Of a DNA stretch of 64,000 nt, positions 33,993 through 41,986 are shown piece after piece. The stretch comes from a virus, in the IMG/VR virus record IMGVR_UViG_3300044633_000899, positions 87,306 to 151,305 of that record. One strand, written 5' to 3'. The notes under the pieces are model-generated. The model was given only the letters and a program-made list of their open reading frames with translations. It ran no database searches and was not told the origin of the DNA. How positions within the stretch are numbered: position 1 is the first letter of the stretch; each line of letters starts with the position of its first letter. The translations under genes and the position numbers were made by a program.

Positions 33993-34571
33993 ATGAAAAA
34001 ACTATTAGTATTTTTAATGATAATGATATCGGGAATAGCATTATCACAATCAACGGTAAACCCAGACACAGTTTGTTATCAATCAACAGCGTTATCAACG
34101 TATTCCGTACCAAATATTGGTGCTGGAACATACACTTGGACTGTAACAACACCGGGGGTAATAACAAGTGGGCAAGGAACAAGTACAATTTCTGTTAATT
34201 GGTCTACAGCAGCACCTGGATTAATACCAAATGGTGTTTCTGTGACGTATTCATCACCACCACCAGCCAATTGTCCAGCAACACCTGTTACTCTAAACGT
34301 TTTAATCTATAATATTACACCAACAATAACACAAATTGGCCCTTTTTGTGAGTCAGATCCTTGTGTTACATTAAATGGAACACCAATTGGTGGTGTTTTT
34401 AGTGGTGTTGGGGTCAATGGTACACAGTTTTGTCCTGATTTAGTTGCTAATGGTACAAATAATACCTCAACAATAACATATACAATAACATCTGGTGGTT
34501 GTACATTCTCAACACAATCAACTGTTGGGGTTTATGGTACGCCATCATTATCACCAATACAACATAACTAA
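33993..34571 (+). CDS. Secreted Ig/PKD-like protein, 192 aa (second gene of trio)
   Basis: Signal peptide MKKLLVFLMIMISGIALSQ. The mature part has the PKD/Ig-like pattern of Bacteroidetes adhesins (GAGTYTWTVTTPGVITSG, VTYSSPP, GVFSGVGVNG). It overlaps the next gene by one base. No sorting domain is present in this protein, so it may act together with the CHU_C protein encoded next. Confidence 0.8.
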   Translation: MKKLLVFLMIMISGIALSQSTVNPDTVCYQSTALSTYSVPNIGAGTYTWTVTTPGVITSGQGTSTISVNWSTAAPGLIPNGVSVTYSSPPPANCPATPVTLNVLIYNITPTITQIGPFCESDPCVTLNGTPIGGVFSGVGVNGTQFCPDLVANGTNNTSTITYTITSGGCTFSTQSTVGVYGTPSLSPIQHN

Positions 34572-35134
34572 TGAAACTCATTATTTTTATATTATTCTTT
34601 TGTTCATTTACCTTATTAGGGCAACAAACCTTTGAATTATGTCCTGGTGAGTTAAAAACTGTTAGTTATTTCTCAGAAACTAATAGTATTGGTATAAATA
34701 TATGGTCAGTTAACGGATTAACATACATTGGAGACACCTTAGTATACAGTTTTAATCAACCAGGTGTGTATAATATTGATTTAGTTAGGGAAAATGTACT
34801 ATGTAGGACTGAAGAGTCGTACAATGTCACAATAACACCCTGTATTGGGGTCATTTATTGGATTCCAAACGCATTTACACCAGATAATAACGAATTTAAT
34901 CAAACATTTAGACCTATTTTTAATGATGGGATAGATATTGATGGTTTTTCGTTCACTATTTATAACAGATGGGGTCAATTAATCTGGGAAACAGAGGATT
35001 TGAACGTAAATTGGGATGGAACATACAATAATACTATATGTTCGGATGGTATTTATATCTGGAATCTTAAATTTAACGTAAAAAACAACGATGAAAAGAG
35101 AAATGACCACGGACATATTGTAATAATACGTTAA
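34571..35134 (+). CDS. Exported protein with type IX secretion (CHU_C, type B) sorting domain, 187 aa
   Basis: Signal peptide MKLIIFILFFCSFTLLGQ, a short Ig-like part (residues 20-92), then residues about 97-187 form a gliding-motility C-terminal domain: IPNAFTPDNNEFNQTF, FTIYNRWGQLIWET, WDGTYNN, GIYIWNLKF. In Bacteroidetes this domain directs proteins out through the type IX secretion system. In a phage it means either a virion protein that mimics host surface adhesins, or a protein exported by the infected cell. With its two neighbours it forms a clear exported operon. This is the main support for a T9SS-bearing flavobacterial host. Confidence 0.9.
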   Translation: MKLIIFILFFCSFTLLGQQTFELCPGELKTVSYFSETNSIGINIWSVNGLTYIGDTLVYSFNQPGVYNIDLVRENVLCRTEESYNVTITPCIGVIYWIPNAFTPDNNEFNQTFRPIFNDGIDIDGFSFTIYNRWGQLIWETEDLNVNWDGTYNNTICSDGIYIWNLKFNVKNNDEKRNDHGHIVIIR

Positions 35135-35186
35135 AAGTTGACATTTACTCAATTTTTACCTATTTTTTAATAAAAAAGTAATAATT

Positions 35187-35405
35187 ATGGCAGTTTTAAT
35201 CGTTTTATGTGTGTTTATGGTAATTTTAATAGGTATGTCAGTGGTTTTTTACCTATGGTGGAAGAAATATGGTAAAAAAATCTTTGATATGGTCATAAAT
35301 CTTAAAAATATCCAAAAAAATACAATGAATACCTTTGATTCTTCTCATTTTAATCAAGAAATGGAAAGAATTAAGAAAATTATGGATAAATATCAGAAAA
35401 AATAG
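35187..35405 (+). CDS. Membrane protein with C-terminal helix, 72 aa
   Basis: One N-terminal membrane helix (VLIVLCVFMVILIGMSVVFYL), then a basic linker and a C-terminal amphipathic segment FNQEMERIKKIMDK. That end resembles INRIKEMMG and IKRIQNLL segments of other proteins here. It overlaps the convergent gene by 13 bp. Confidence 0.65.
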   Translation: MAVLIVLCVFMVILIGMSVVFYLWWKKYGKKIFDMVINLKNIQKNTMNTFDSSHFNQEMERIKKIMDKYQKK

Positions 35406-35836
35406 TCGTTTTCAGTGTCAATTTCTTCAATTCTAACGATTTTTACGTTTTTTCCGTTGTTTTTGACTGTAATTTCTCTTTCGTGAGGGTAAAGTATGTT
35501 ATTTTCTATGGTTTCAGACACATTTATTTCATTTTTAGGGATTTTTACCGTAATTATGAAGTATTTTTCACCAAAACCAGTCAAATATGAGTGATTTCTT
35601 AACAAATCATCCTTATTTTCACCAAAATGTGACCCAATTTCCTTTAAATTGATATCTTTTTCATCATCAACACGTAAAATTCGGTAACCTTTAACGATTT
35701 CTGGTAGGTTTTTTAACCTATTTATGTGGTATTTTAACTCTTTTTGAGCCTCTTTTTCACTAAAATCCATCGTTTTTAGTGCCGAAATAAGGGTTTCTCT
35801 ATTAATAATTTCACTTAAAACAGGTAGTAACTTCAT
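35393..35836 (-). CDS. Conserved phage protein, 147 aa, possible ADP-ribosyltransferase-like fold
   Basis: Contains YRILRVDDEKDINLKEIGSH, LTGFGEKYFIITVKIP and ETIENNILYPHEREITVK. The order R..V...IG..., then E[RE]EI near the end is seen in several phage proteins suspected to be ADP-ribosyltransferases with an E-x-E pair; the match here is weak and I infer it only cautiously. No signal peptide. Confidence 0.6.
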   Translation of the reverse strand: MKLLPVLSEIINRETLISALKTMDFSEKEAQKELKYHINRLKNLPEIVKGYRILRVDDEKDINLKEIGSHFGENKDDLLRNHSYLTGFGEKYFIITVKIPKNEINVSETIENNILYPHEREITVKNNGKNVKIVRIEEIDTENDYFF

Positions 35837-35853
35837 AATATTAAATATAATGA

Positions 35854-36009
35854 TTAAACGGTTTTCTTTAATTGTTTAATTTCAACCTCATATGGTCCTG
35901 TATTTGTTTTATAATTATCATATTTCCAAATCATAATACAATCAGTCATCACATATGTTCGTTCAAACTTCTTTTGTTCTATTGTTTTTTTAGTTTTTTT
36001 ATCGTTCAT
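35854..36009 (-). CDS. Small basic protein, 51 aa
   Basis: ATG at 36007-36009 preceded four bases earlier by TATATTTG (minus strand, 36014-36021), an exact host -7 box. The product starts MNDKKTKKTIEQKKFERTYV and has no known motif. Promoter placement supports translation. Confidence 0.6.
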   Translation of the reverse strand: MNDKKTKKTIEQKKFERTYVMTDCIMIWKYDNYKTNTGPYEVEIKQLKKTV

Positions 36010-36031
36010 AGTACAAATATAGTAAAAAAAA

Positions 36032-36053
36032 TAAAACCCCTCTTATGGAGGGG
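36032..36053. terminator. Hairpin, probable terminator
   Basis: ACCCCTCTTATGGAGGGGAGT: CCCCTC/GAGGGG with a 4-nt loop, flanked by A and T runs, between minus-strand genes. Confidence 0.6.
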
Positions 36054-36072
36054 AGTAAAATTTAATAAAATG

Positions 36073-36306
36073 TTAATCTTGTGACTCTTTTGTGTCGTCT
36101 TTAAAGAAATTTGTCAGAAATTTACCGACTACACCAAAAACGATTGAGGATACAATCATAATTTTTAATTCGCCAGTACTGAAAATTTCCTTTAGACTGT
36201 CATATTGCCAAATACCACCAATTGCAATAACTGTTGCTACAGCCAATAAAGAGTCTCCTAACCTTCTCCATTTTTTTGGAGTTGGAGTCCAATAATTCTT
36301 CATCAT
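36073..36306 (-). CDS. Holin-like small membrane protein, about 77 aa
   Basis: Begins (M)MKNYWTPTPKKWRRLGDSLL with two membrane helices (LLAVATVIAIGGIW and IMIVSSIVFGVVGKFL). The TPKKWR.LGD start recurs in small membrane proteins of large phages, some labelled holins. The longer frame to 36375 includes the ATATTTAT box and is rejected. Function as holin is only suggested by size and topology; a second candidate lies at 53961. Confidence 0.65.
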   Translation of the reverse strand: MMKNYWTPTPKKWRRLGDSLLAVATVIAIGGIWQYDSLKEIFSTGELKIMIVSSIVFGVVGKFLTNFFKDDTKESQD

Positions 36307-36402
36307 ATTTTTATTTATAAATAGTTTGAAAATAAAAAAGGGACAGTAGCGAATTGTCCCCTTTAACATTACCATAACCAGTAATGGTCCTAAGCAAAAT
36401 TA

Positions 36403-36933
36403 TTATTGTCCTTTGACTAAATTAATACATTGTTTTAAATATTCTTTTGTTCTTGGTGATGGTGTAAATTCGTCATCCTTTGTTTGTAGATTTAAAACAC
36501 GTTCAATATCTTTAACTAATTCTGTACCATGCTCATTTTCCTTATATAACTCAGTAACTTTATCCATCGCCTTACGACATTCATTTGTTGTTTCGTCATA
36601 ATAGTGTTTATTTCTAAAACGATTTAAACCATTCATCATTTCGTAAGCCAAATGTGATCCACCATCTTTTATATCTTTAAATAATCTTACATTATTTAAT
36701 ATACCTAAAGTATCAACCATTGAGTTAACACCACTTCTTCTTTTTGTCACACCTGGACCATATTTAATATATTCATCTGCAAACCCAACAATTTCTGTTA
36801 AGGGTACAACGTTTTCAGGTAAACATCTTGGTTGTACATCTGTTTTTTTAGGTGATTTTTTTTCTGATTGTTCGGATAAAACTTTACCAATAATTCTATT
36901 AATATCACTCTCGTTTAATCTATATTTTTTCAT
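36403..36933 (-). CDS. MKKYRLNESDI-leader protein, 176 aa
   Basis: Leader MKKYRLNESDINRIIGKV ending LSEQ, then a basic linker and a Cys-containing helical body. It belongs to the LTESDL leader type and is on the minus strand. No domain recognised. Confidence 0.7.
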   Translation of the reverse strand: MKKYRLNESDINRIIGKVLSEQSEKKSPKKTDVQPRCLPENVVPLTEIVGFADEYIKYGPGVTKRRSGVNSMVDTLGILNNVRLFKDIKDGGSHLAYEMMNGLNRFRNKHYYDETTNECRKAMDKVTELYKENEHGTELVKDIERVLNLQTKDDEFTPSPRTKEYLKQCINLVKGQ

Positions 36934-37000
36934 AGTAATAATTTAATATGTTTGTTTATTCTACTTTTAAATGTATTTATATTAATAAATATCTGTTATT

Positions 37001-37615
37001 ATGAGAATTTTAGAAAATATTATTAAAAGAGTTATAAAGGAAGAACTTAGCCCAAAATTAACATTATTAGAAAATGTTGGAATATCGGATAATTTAAAAT
37101 ATCATATTGATAATAATATTAATCTTTCTGAAACTATCTTTAGAGTTTATTCTGATTCTTATTTTAGTTTAATAAATGAAGTTAGAGAGTTGTATTTTAA
37201 TGATCAGATTAGAGTCCCTAATCGTGATCTTTGGATTATTGAAAGTGATTTAGGTAAATCAGTAATACTTGAAGATGGTAGAAAGATCTGGTTAGACGTA
37301 CCATTTGAAATTGATGAACAATTGAATGAGGCAAAACATAGAGGTAGGGATGTCAAACTAAATAAACCTTTTAGAACACCAGGTGGGTCTAAGAAATTTG
37401 CTGTTTACGTTAAAACACCTAGAGGAACAATAAAAAAAGTAACATTTGGTGACCCAAATTTAAGAGTTAGAAACGCTAACAAAAAAGCCGCAAAATCATT
37501 TAGGGCTAGACATAAATGTGACCAGAAAAAAGACAGAACAACCGCAGGATACTGGTCGTGTAATGTGGGTAGATATGCTAAGTCACTTGGGATTGTATCT
37601 AAGAACAAATGGTAG
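37001..37615 (+). CDS. Phage structural-type protein with SFRARH..YWSC motif, 204 aa
   Basis: The N-terminus MRILENIIKRVIKEEL is leader-like (KRVIKEE). Residues about 110-204 contain LNKPFRTPGGSKKFAVYVK, VTFGDPN, AAKSFRARHKCDQ and AGYWSCNVGRYA. The conserved set KPxR...KKF.VYVK...FGDPN...SFRARH.C...YWSC is found in proteins of T4-like marine phages near head genes; its precise role is unknown to me. Together with the leader, this favours a head-associated protein. Confidence 0.75.
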   Translation: MRILENIIKRVIKEELSPKLTLLENVGISDNLKYHIDNNINLSETIFRVYSDSYFSLINEVRELYFNDQIRVPNRDLWIIESDLGKSVILEDGRKIWLDVPFEIDEQLNEAKHRGRDVKLNKPFRTPGGSKKFAVYVKTPRGTIKKVTFGDPNLRVRNANKKAAKSFRARHKCDQKKDRTTAGYWSCNVGRYAKSLGIVSKNKW

Positions 37616-37654
37616 TGATAAAATCAAATAATTTTTTTTTCAAAAAAATGTAAT

Positions 37655-37936
37655 ATGAACGAAAATTTTCCGTTTAAGGAGATAAATAGGAATGGTATAA
37701 AAAAAAGAACATTTGACGAATCTATTGATGATCACGAATTAAAATGGCATTTTGATGCTAAAGATAGAAAAGTTAAAATTCTTGAATCAGATGGTTGGCA
37801 AATCCAAATGGATAATCAACTACCGAAAATATTAAGTGAGGGTGATACTTTATTTATACCGAAAGGTGTATATCATAGGGTTATTAAAGGTAATGGTAAA
37901 CTTGTTATTTTAATTAAAGAAAATGAAAACAGATAA
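37655..37936 (+). CDS. Small cupin-like protein, 93 aa
   Basis: Single-domain cupin pattern: WHFDAKDRKVKIL, GWQIQMDNQLPK, EGDTLFIPKGVYHRVIKG. The last His is the typical cupin motif 2 ligand. Similar short cupins are common in T4-like cyanophages. It may bind a metal or small ligand; activity unknown. It overlaps the next gene by 14 bp. Confidence 0.75.
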   Translation: MNENFPFKEINRNGIKKRTFDESIDDHELKWHFDAKDRKVKILESDGWQIQMDNQLPKILSEGDTLFIPKGVYHRVIKGNGKLVILIKENENR

Positions 37937-38273
37937 TTTGGTTGTAAAAAATTTTGATTATTATGAAGAAATAATTAATAAATTTTTAGAAAATAACAAC
38001 TTAGGTATTAATGATGATAATTTTATCGGATTTAAAGTAATTGTTGGTTCACAATATGATGAAATGTCTATTAAGTTGACTGGTGTGTTTAAAGATGTAT
38101 TTAATGAGAAATCCTCAGATACTGCGATGCGTAAAGGTAATGAAGTAAAAAATCTTCTGCACTCTGTGTTCCCATTCACAAAAAATTCTAGAATAAATTG
38201 TAATGCGACATCAACAATCACTCATTATAAAAAATCTTCAGAATGGGAACGAAAGTACCTTAAAGAGTTTTAA
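37923..38273 (+). CDS. Hypothetical protein, 116 aa
   Basis: No recognised family. Contains YEEIINKFLENNNLGI and GFKVIVGSQYDEMSIKLTG. Overlaps the cupin gene in front and converges on the GMP reductase-like gene with a 4-bp overlap. Confidence 0.6.
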   Translation: MKTDNLVVKNFDYYEEIINKFLENNNLGINDDNFIGFKVIVGSQYDEMSIKLTGVFKDVFNEKSSDTAMRKGNEVKNLLHSVFPFTKNSRINCNATSTITHYKKSSEWERKYLKEF

Positions 38274-39235
38274 TCGTTTAATACATACTCAACAGTACAA
38301 AAACAGTCAATTGTATTTGGGTTGCCCCCAGCGTAGGATATGGCACTCTGTATTGATTCTTCAATTTCTGTTAACTTATTAAAAATTGAAACTTCTTTAC
38401 AAGGTACTAATTTTTTAATCCCCTCAATTCTATTTGTTTTACCCAATTGTGATGATGATGCGCTACCCCAAAACTCCTTATGACAATCTCCATATATTGC
38501 GTTCTTAACCCTTTTACCTGGTGATTCATTGTATCCTGCTAACATACCACCAACCATAACCATTGATGCACCAAGAACAAGACTTTTAATGATATCACAA
38601 TGTTCTTTTATTGAGCCATCAGCGATAATTGGTTTTTTAGCAACCTTAACACAATCTGAAATCATTGCCGCTTGCCACCCACGATTACCAAAACCAGTTG
38701 AGTGGTATGTTGTACACGCGGATCCACCACCAATACCACACTTAACCGCATCACATCCCCAAGATTCTAAATCTATAACGGCATCAGGTGTACAAATATT
38801 TCCACCAATTAAAAACACATTTTGTATTTTGTTTTTAATATATTTAACCATTTTCATCATTTTAATTGAGTGTCCGTGTGCAATGTCAATTGTGATATAA
38901 TCTGGTATTAAATTTTTACTGACTAACTCATCAATTAACAAATATGAATCATCATTAACACCAACTGATATTGACGAAATTAAATTCAGACTATTCATTT
39001 TCTCAACAAACGAAACAACATCAATATCAAATCTATGTAAAATATAAAAATAACCAGATTTCGCCAATTCAACCGCTAATTCAATGTTAAGTATACTTTC
39101 CATATTTGCAGGTACGATGGGTAATTTAAACTTATGTTTACCAAATACACAACTAGCATCACACTCAGTTCTACTTTCAATACTACTGAATTGTGGTAAT
39201 AAAGTAATGTTATCAAAATCAAATTTTCTTTTCAT
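38270..39235 (-). CDS. guaC: GMP reductase/IMP dehydrogenase-family enzyme, 321 aa
   Basis: TIM-barrel IMPDH/GMPR pattern: FDFDNITLLPQ at the N-terminus, VPANMES (about 41-47), IDIAHGHS (116-123), the active-site loop KCGIGGGSACTT with the catalytic Cys at about 174, IIADGSIKEHCDI and VMVGGMLAG. There are no CBS domains and length is near that of GMP reductase (about 345) rather than IMPDH (about 490). It would convert GMP to IMP, shifting purine pools, though reverse direction as a short IMPDH cannot be excluded. The usual GPGSxCTTR is changed to GGGSACTTY. A phage purine enzyme next to no other purine gene is unusual. Confidence 0.85.
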   Translation of the reverse strand: MKRKFDFDNITLLPQFSSIESRTECDASCVFGKHKFKLPIVPANMESILNIELAVELAKSGYFYILHRFDIDVVSFVEKMNSLNLISSISVGVNDDSYLLIDELVSKNLIPDYITIDIAHGHSIKMMKMVKYIKNKIQNVFLIGGNICTPDAVIDLESWGCDAVKCGIGGGSACTTYHSTGFGNRGWQAAMISDCVKVAKKPIIADGSIKEHCDIIKSLVLGASMVMVGGMLAGYNESPGKRVKNAIYGDCHKEFWGSASSSQLGKTNRIEGIKKLVPCKEVSIFNKLTEIEESIQSAISYAGGNPNTIDCFCTVEYVLND

Positions 39236-39299
39236 ATTTTGTTTTTTATTAAAATAATAACTATATTTTGTTTTATAGTCAAATATGATATTTATTGAT

Positions 39300-39890
39300 A
39301 TGGGAAATTTATTATTGGAAAATAAAAAACGAAGAAATGTTATTAGAACATTAGTAAGAGATATTATAACAGTGTTTAAAAGTGAGGATGAAGGTGAGTA
39401 TTATTTACCCAATTATCTTGATAATGAAGATTTTTATAATTTTTTAGATTTTAACCACGACTTAACAATTGAATTAAATTTAGTTGAAGATGAGTCGTTA
39501 GATAGTTTTAAACTTGATGCTTGGTTATGGGGTAACGAGGATGTTATTGAAGTTGTTATCACATATAACCCAAATACAAAAAACAACATTACTTTTAAAT
39601 TAATTGGTGAACTAAATGAGGTGATTGGTCACGAAATTAGACATATTGATCAAAAATATAGAAATTTATTTGATATTAATGTTCCAGAAGAAGAAAATCC
39701 GTATAAATACTATACACAACCACACGAAATTGATGCGCAAGTATTTGGTTTTAAACGATTGTCAAAACTAACTAAACGACCATTTGAGGTTGTGGTTAAA
39801 GAATGGTTTGACACACACGAAGATGTACATAAATTGAGTGTGGATGAGGTTAATGACGTTATTTCTAAATTATTAAATTATAAAAAATAA
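39300..39890 (+). CDS. Zincin-type metallopeptidase-like protein, 196 aa
   Basis: VIGHEIRHIDQKYRN contains HEIRH (about 111-115), an HExxH zinc site, and PHEIDAQVFGF (about 141-151) supplies a likely third ligand Glu. ATG 39300 follows a GATATTTATT box; the frame extends upstream to 39285 but that would include the box. The N-terminus MGNLLLENKKRRNVIRTLV may be a leader. Substrate unknown; peptidoglycan or protein processing in the virion is possible. Confidence 0.75.
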   Translation: MGNLLLENKKRRNVIRTLVRDIITVFKSEDEGEYYLPNYLDNEDFYNFLDFNHDLTIELNLVEDESLDSFKLDAWLWGNEDVIEVVITYNPNTKNNITFKLIGELNEVIGHEIRHIDQKYRNLFDINVPEEENPYKYYTQPHEIDAQVFGFKRLSKLTKRPFEVVVKEWFDTHEDVHKLSVDEVNDVISKLLNYKK

Positions 39891-40514
39891 TTATTCCCCA
39901 TTAAATCGTTTTAACATTAACGCAATTAGATTTTTTAGTGTTACAACAAAGTATTTTATTGGTACGTAAGCCGCAACCCTAATAACTAATTCTTTAATAG
40001 ATAAGTTTGTTGGATTACCCATAATAAAATTAAATAACTCAGGTAATACTGGAATTAAGAGTGTAAAAGCCAAGACATTTATAACAGATGTTGTGGGTAC
40101 CGCAAAACTTTCAATAAATTTAATAAAAACCTTTTTAAACTCTTTAGTTTTTTGGATCATATCGTCATAAACGTCTTTTAATCCACGTTTTTTTAATTCA
40201 GCAATAATTAACTTTAGATTTTTTTGATTCGCAAAATAGAATGTAAATACTATCCCCGCTGTCAATAATGAAATATCACTTGAGGTTAATCCTTCGTATT
40301 TCCCTTGTAGGTAACTCATTATTGGCATTGCTAAACCTGCAATTGTTAAACCCCAAGTTAATGAAAATTCAAAATCTAAACTTAACTCTTTTTTTAAATC
40401 ATTTTTAACTTTTTTAAAGAATTCAGACATCTCTTTAAACTTACTCTCAACCTCATTTGACGAATTTTCTAACAATATTTTTTTATATTGTGATTCTGTT
40501 ATAATAATCTTCAT
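39891..40514 (-). CDS. MKIIITE-leader membrane protein, 207 aa
   Basis: ATG at 40514 (minus strand) opens MKIIITESQYKKILLENSS. The rest has four or so membrane helices (LTWGLTIAGLAMPIM, LLTAGIVFTFYFA, TSVINVLAFTLLIPVL, YVPIKYFVVTLKNLIALML). A packaged membrane protein could form part of an ejection channel; inference. It is divergent from 40545 with back-to-back TATTTAT boxes between them. Confidence 0.7.
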   Translation of the reverse strand: MKIIITESQYKKILLENSSNEVESKFKEMSEFFKKVKNDLKKELSLDFEFSLTWGLTIAGLAMPIMSYLQGKYEGLTSSDISLLTAGIVFTFYFANQKNLKLIIAELKKRGLKDVYDDMIQKTKEFKKVFIKFIESFAVPTTSVINVLAFTLLIPVLPELFNFIMGNPTNLSIKELVIRVAAYVPIKYFVVTLKNLIALMLKRFNGE

Positions 40515-40544
40515 ATAAATAAATATTACGATATATTTATTTAT
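40515..40544. promoter_or_regulatory. Divergent pair of ATATTTAT-type boxes
   Basis: The 30-bp gap reads ATAAATAAATATTAC on the left (AATATTTATTTAT on the minus strand) and GATATATTTATTTAT on the right, so each of the two divergent genes has the box at the same distance from its start. Confidence 0.65.
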
Positions 40545-40853
40545 ATGAAAAAGAAAAATAATATGGTTCAGAATGCCCCACTCCAATCTGGGGATAAGGT
40601 GGTTTGTTTGCGTATGGATGACGCATTTTCACCAATAACACCTGGGATGCCTGGTGTTGTTAAAAATGTCGATAACATTAGTGATGTTATCATCTATAAT
40701 GTTGATTGGAAAAATGGTTCAAAATTATCATTGGTTGATGGTTATGACAAATGGGTTAAAATTGAAAGCGAACCCGAAACTGAAGAGCCGTTAAATGAAT
40801 CTAAAATCGTTTTGGTAAGAACCAAATACGATATTTTAAATAAAAATTATTAA
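40545..40853 (+). CDS. Small SH3/KOW-like protein, 102 aa
   Basis: The middle contains SGDKVVCLRMDDAFSPITPG and MPGVVKNVDN, the layout of a short SH3-like barrel (sGdkV...pG..G.V), then a charged tail ending NESKIVLVRTKYD. No enzyme motif. Such phage proteins are mostly uncharacterised. Confidence 0.65.
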   Translation: MKKKNNMVQNAPLQSGDKVVCLRMDDAFSPITPGMPGVVKNVDNISDVIIYNVDWKNGSKLSLVDGYDKWVKIESEPETEEPLNESKIVLVRTKYDILNKNY

Positions 40854-40866
40854 AAACAGAAAAAAA

Positions 40867-41415
40867 ATGAATCAATATTTTTTTAAAATGAATCAAGCCG
40901 AGAAGAATAATATCTTGGATCAACATAAGAAGATTTATGATGGTTATGTTACACAATATGGACAAGGTTCAAACGAACAACCATTATATGTACAAAGTTA
41001 TGCAAATGACACTGAAGGTTTGGTGGTAACCAACAAGGGTGTTGTGAAACCTTATACCAATATGGGAATAAATGAATCACATTCAATGTTAGATAAAATT
41101 GCGGACGGACCAACAGATTTAAAAAACGGTACTGTTGATTTAGATGACGAATACCCATCACCAAATGATAGTGAGTTTGACTTTATTTCGTTAGGTGCTG
41201 TTGATGATGATGAATGTATTGATTGTGAAGACGAAATACCATTTGATATTAGTGAAGAGGGTGTTCCGGAATTTAATTATATTAAAGATGATCTACTTGA
41301 GTTTGAAGGTGAGATTGATCCAGAATTGATGGATGAAATCCCAGTTGATTTACAAGAAGAGTTTACACAAAAATTAAATGAGTCTTTAAATATGTTTAAA
41401 AGAATTATTAAATAA
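40867..41415 (+). CDS. Acidic phage protein with QAEKNNILDQHKKIYDGY start, 182 aa
   Basis: Begins with KMNQAEKNNILDQHKKIYDGY, a leader-like helix, followed by a Gln/Asn-rich strand region. Residues 70-165 are very acidic. The end LNESLNMFKRIIK again resembles the amphipathic basic helices. Stop and next start overlap (TAATGG). Confidence 0.65.
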   Translation: MNQYFFKMNQAEKNNILDQHKKIYDGYVTQYGQGSNEQPLYVQSYANDTEGLVVTNKGVVKPYTNMGINESHSMLDKIADGPTDLKNGTVDLDDEYPSPNDSEFDFISLGAVDDDECIDCEDEIPFDISEEGVPEFNYIKDDLLEFEGEIDPELMDEIPVDLQEEFTQKLNESLNMFKRIIK

Positions 41416-41723
41416 TGGAAATTATAGAGATTGTATCATACTATGTGTATGAAGACAAAAGAAGGGTTGATGTTACTTTTAGACTAACAATTGATTCTGA
41501 CGATGAAGTTAGAAATGATATTGTTTGTTTAGACGAATCTGAAGAGTATGGTTACAACTTAATTGAAGATGATTTTGAAATTTTAGATTTATTAGATGAT
41601 GAAAACGAAGATGATGTTTTTGATGATGACTTTCAGACAATTGATGAAGAACTATTAGTTGAGTTTTTAAATGAGTACTATATTGTGAATCCGAATAAAT
41701 TACCATCGGTTGAACCTTTTTAG
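41415..41723 (+). CDS. Very acidic small protein, 102 aa
   Basis: Long acidic run (DDENEDDVFDDDFQTIDEE) after a short beta-like N-terminus. Could mimic DNA or act as a scaffold or inhibitor; unknown. Coupled to the gene before it. Confidence 0.6.
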   Translation: MEIIEIVSYYVYEDKRRVDVTFRLTIDSDDEVRNDIVCLDESEEYGYNLIEDDFEILDLLDDENEDDVFDDDFQTIDEELLVEFLNEYYIVNPNKLPSVEPF

Positions 41724-41752
41724 TACTTTACAATATTTATAAATAAAAGAAT

Positions 41753-41986
41753 ATGTATAGCGTTGACGAATTAATCGGTTTTATGGAAAAATTCACATTT
41801 AAATCAAATAACAGTGAATTAGGAGAACAAGACGACGCAGCACCATCTGGTGGTGAGGGTGGTTATCCTACTGTTACAAAATGGGAAACAGGTTTAACTA
41901 GAGGTTTAGCAAATACTATCGATGATAAAGTAACTTGGAAATCGTTATATACGACCGCAAGAGGTAAAGGGAATACATTAATATGA
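41753..41986 (+). CDS. Small virion-type protein, 77 aa
   Basis: MYSVDELIGFMEKFTFKS start, then a Gly/Pro-rich stretch and a Thr/Trp part (GYPTVTKWETGLTRGLANTI). It opens the operon of large internal-virion-like proteins behind an AATATTTATAAATA box and overlaps the next gene by ATGA. Confidence 0.65.
   Translation: MYSVDELIGFMEKFTFKSNNSELGEQDDAAPSGGEGGYPTVTKWETGLTRGLANTIDDKVTWKSLYTTARGKGNTLI

Noticed and set aside
35872-36084. Plus-strand 70-codon open frame
   Set aside because: It is the reverse of a better supported minus-strand gene (35854-36009) with an exact promoter.
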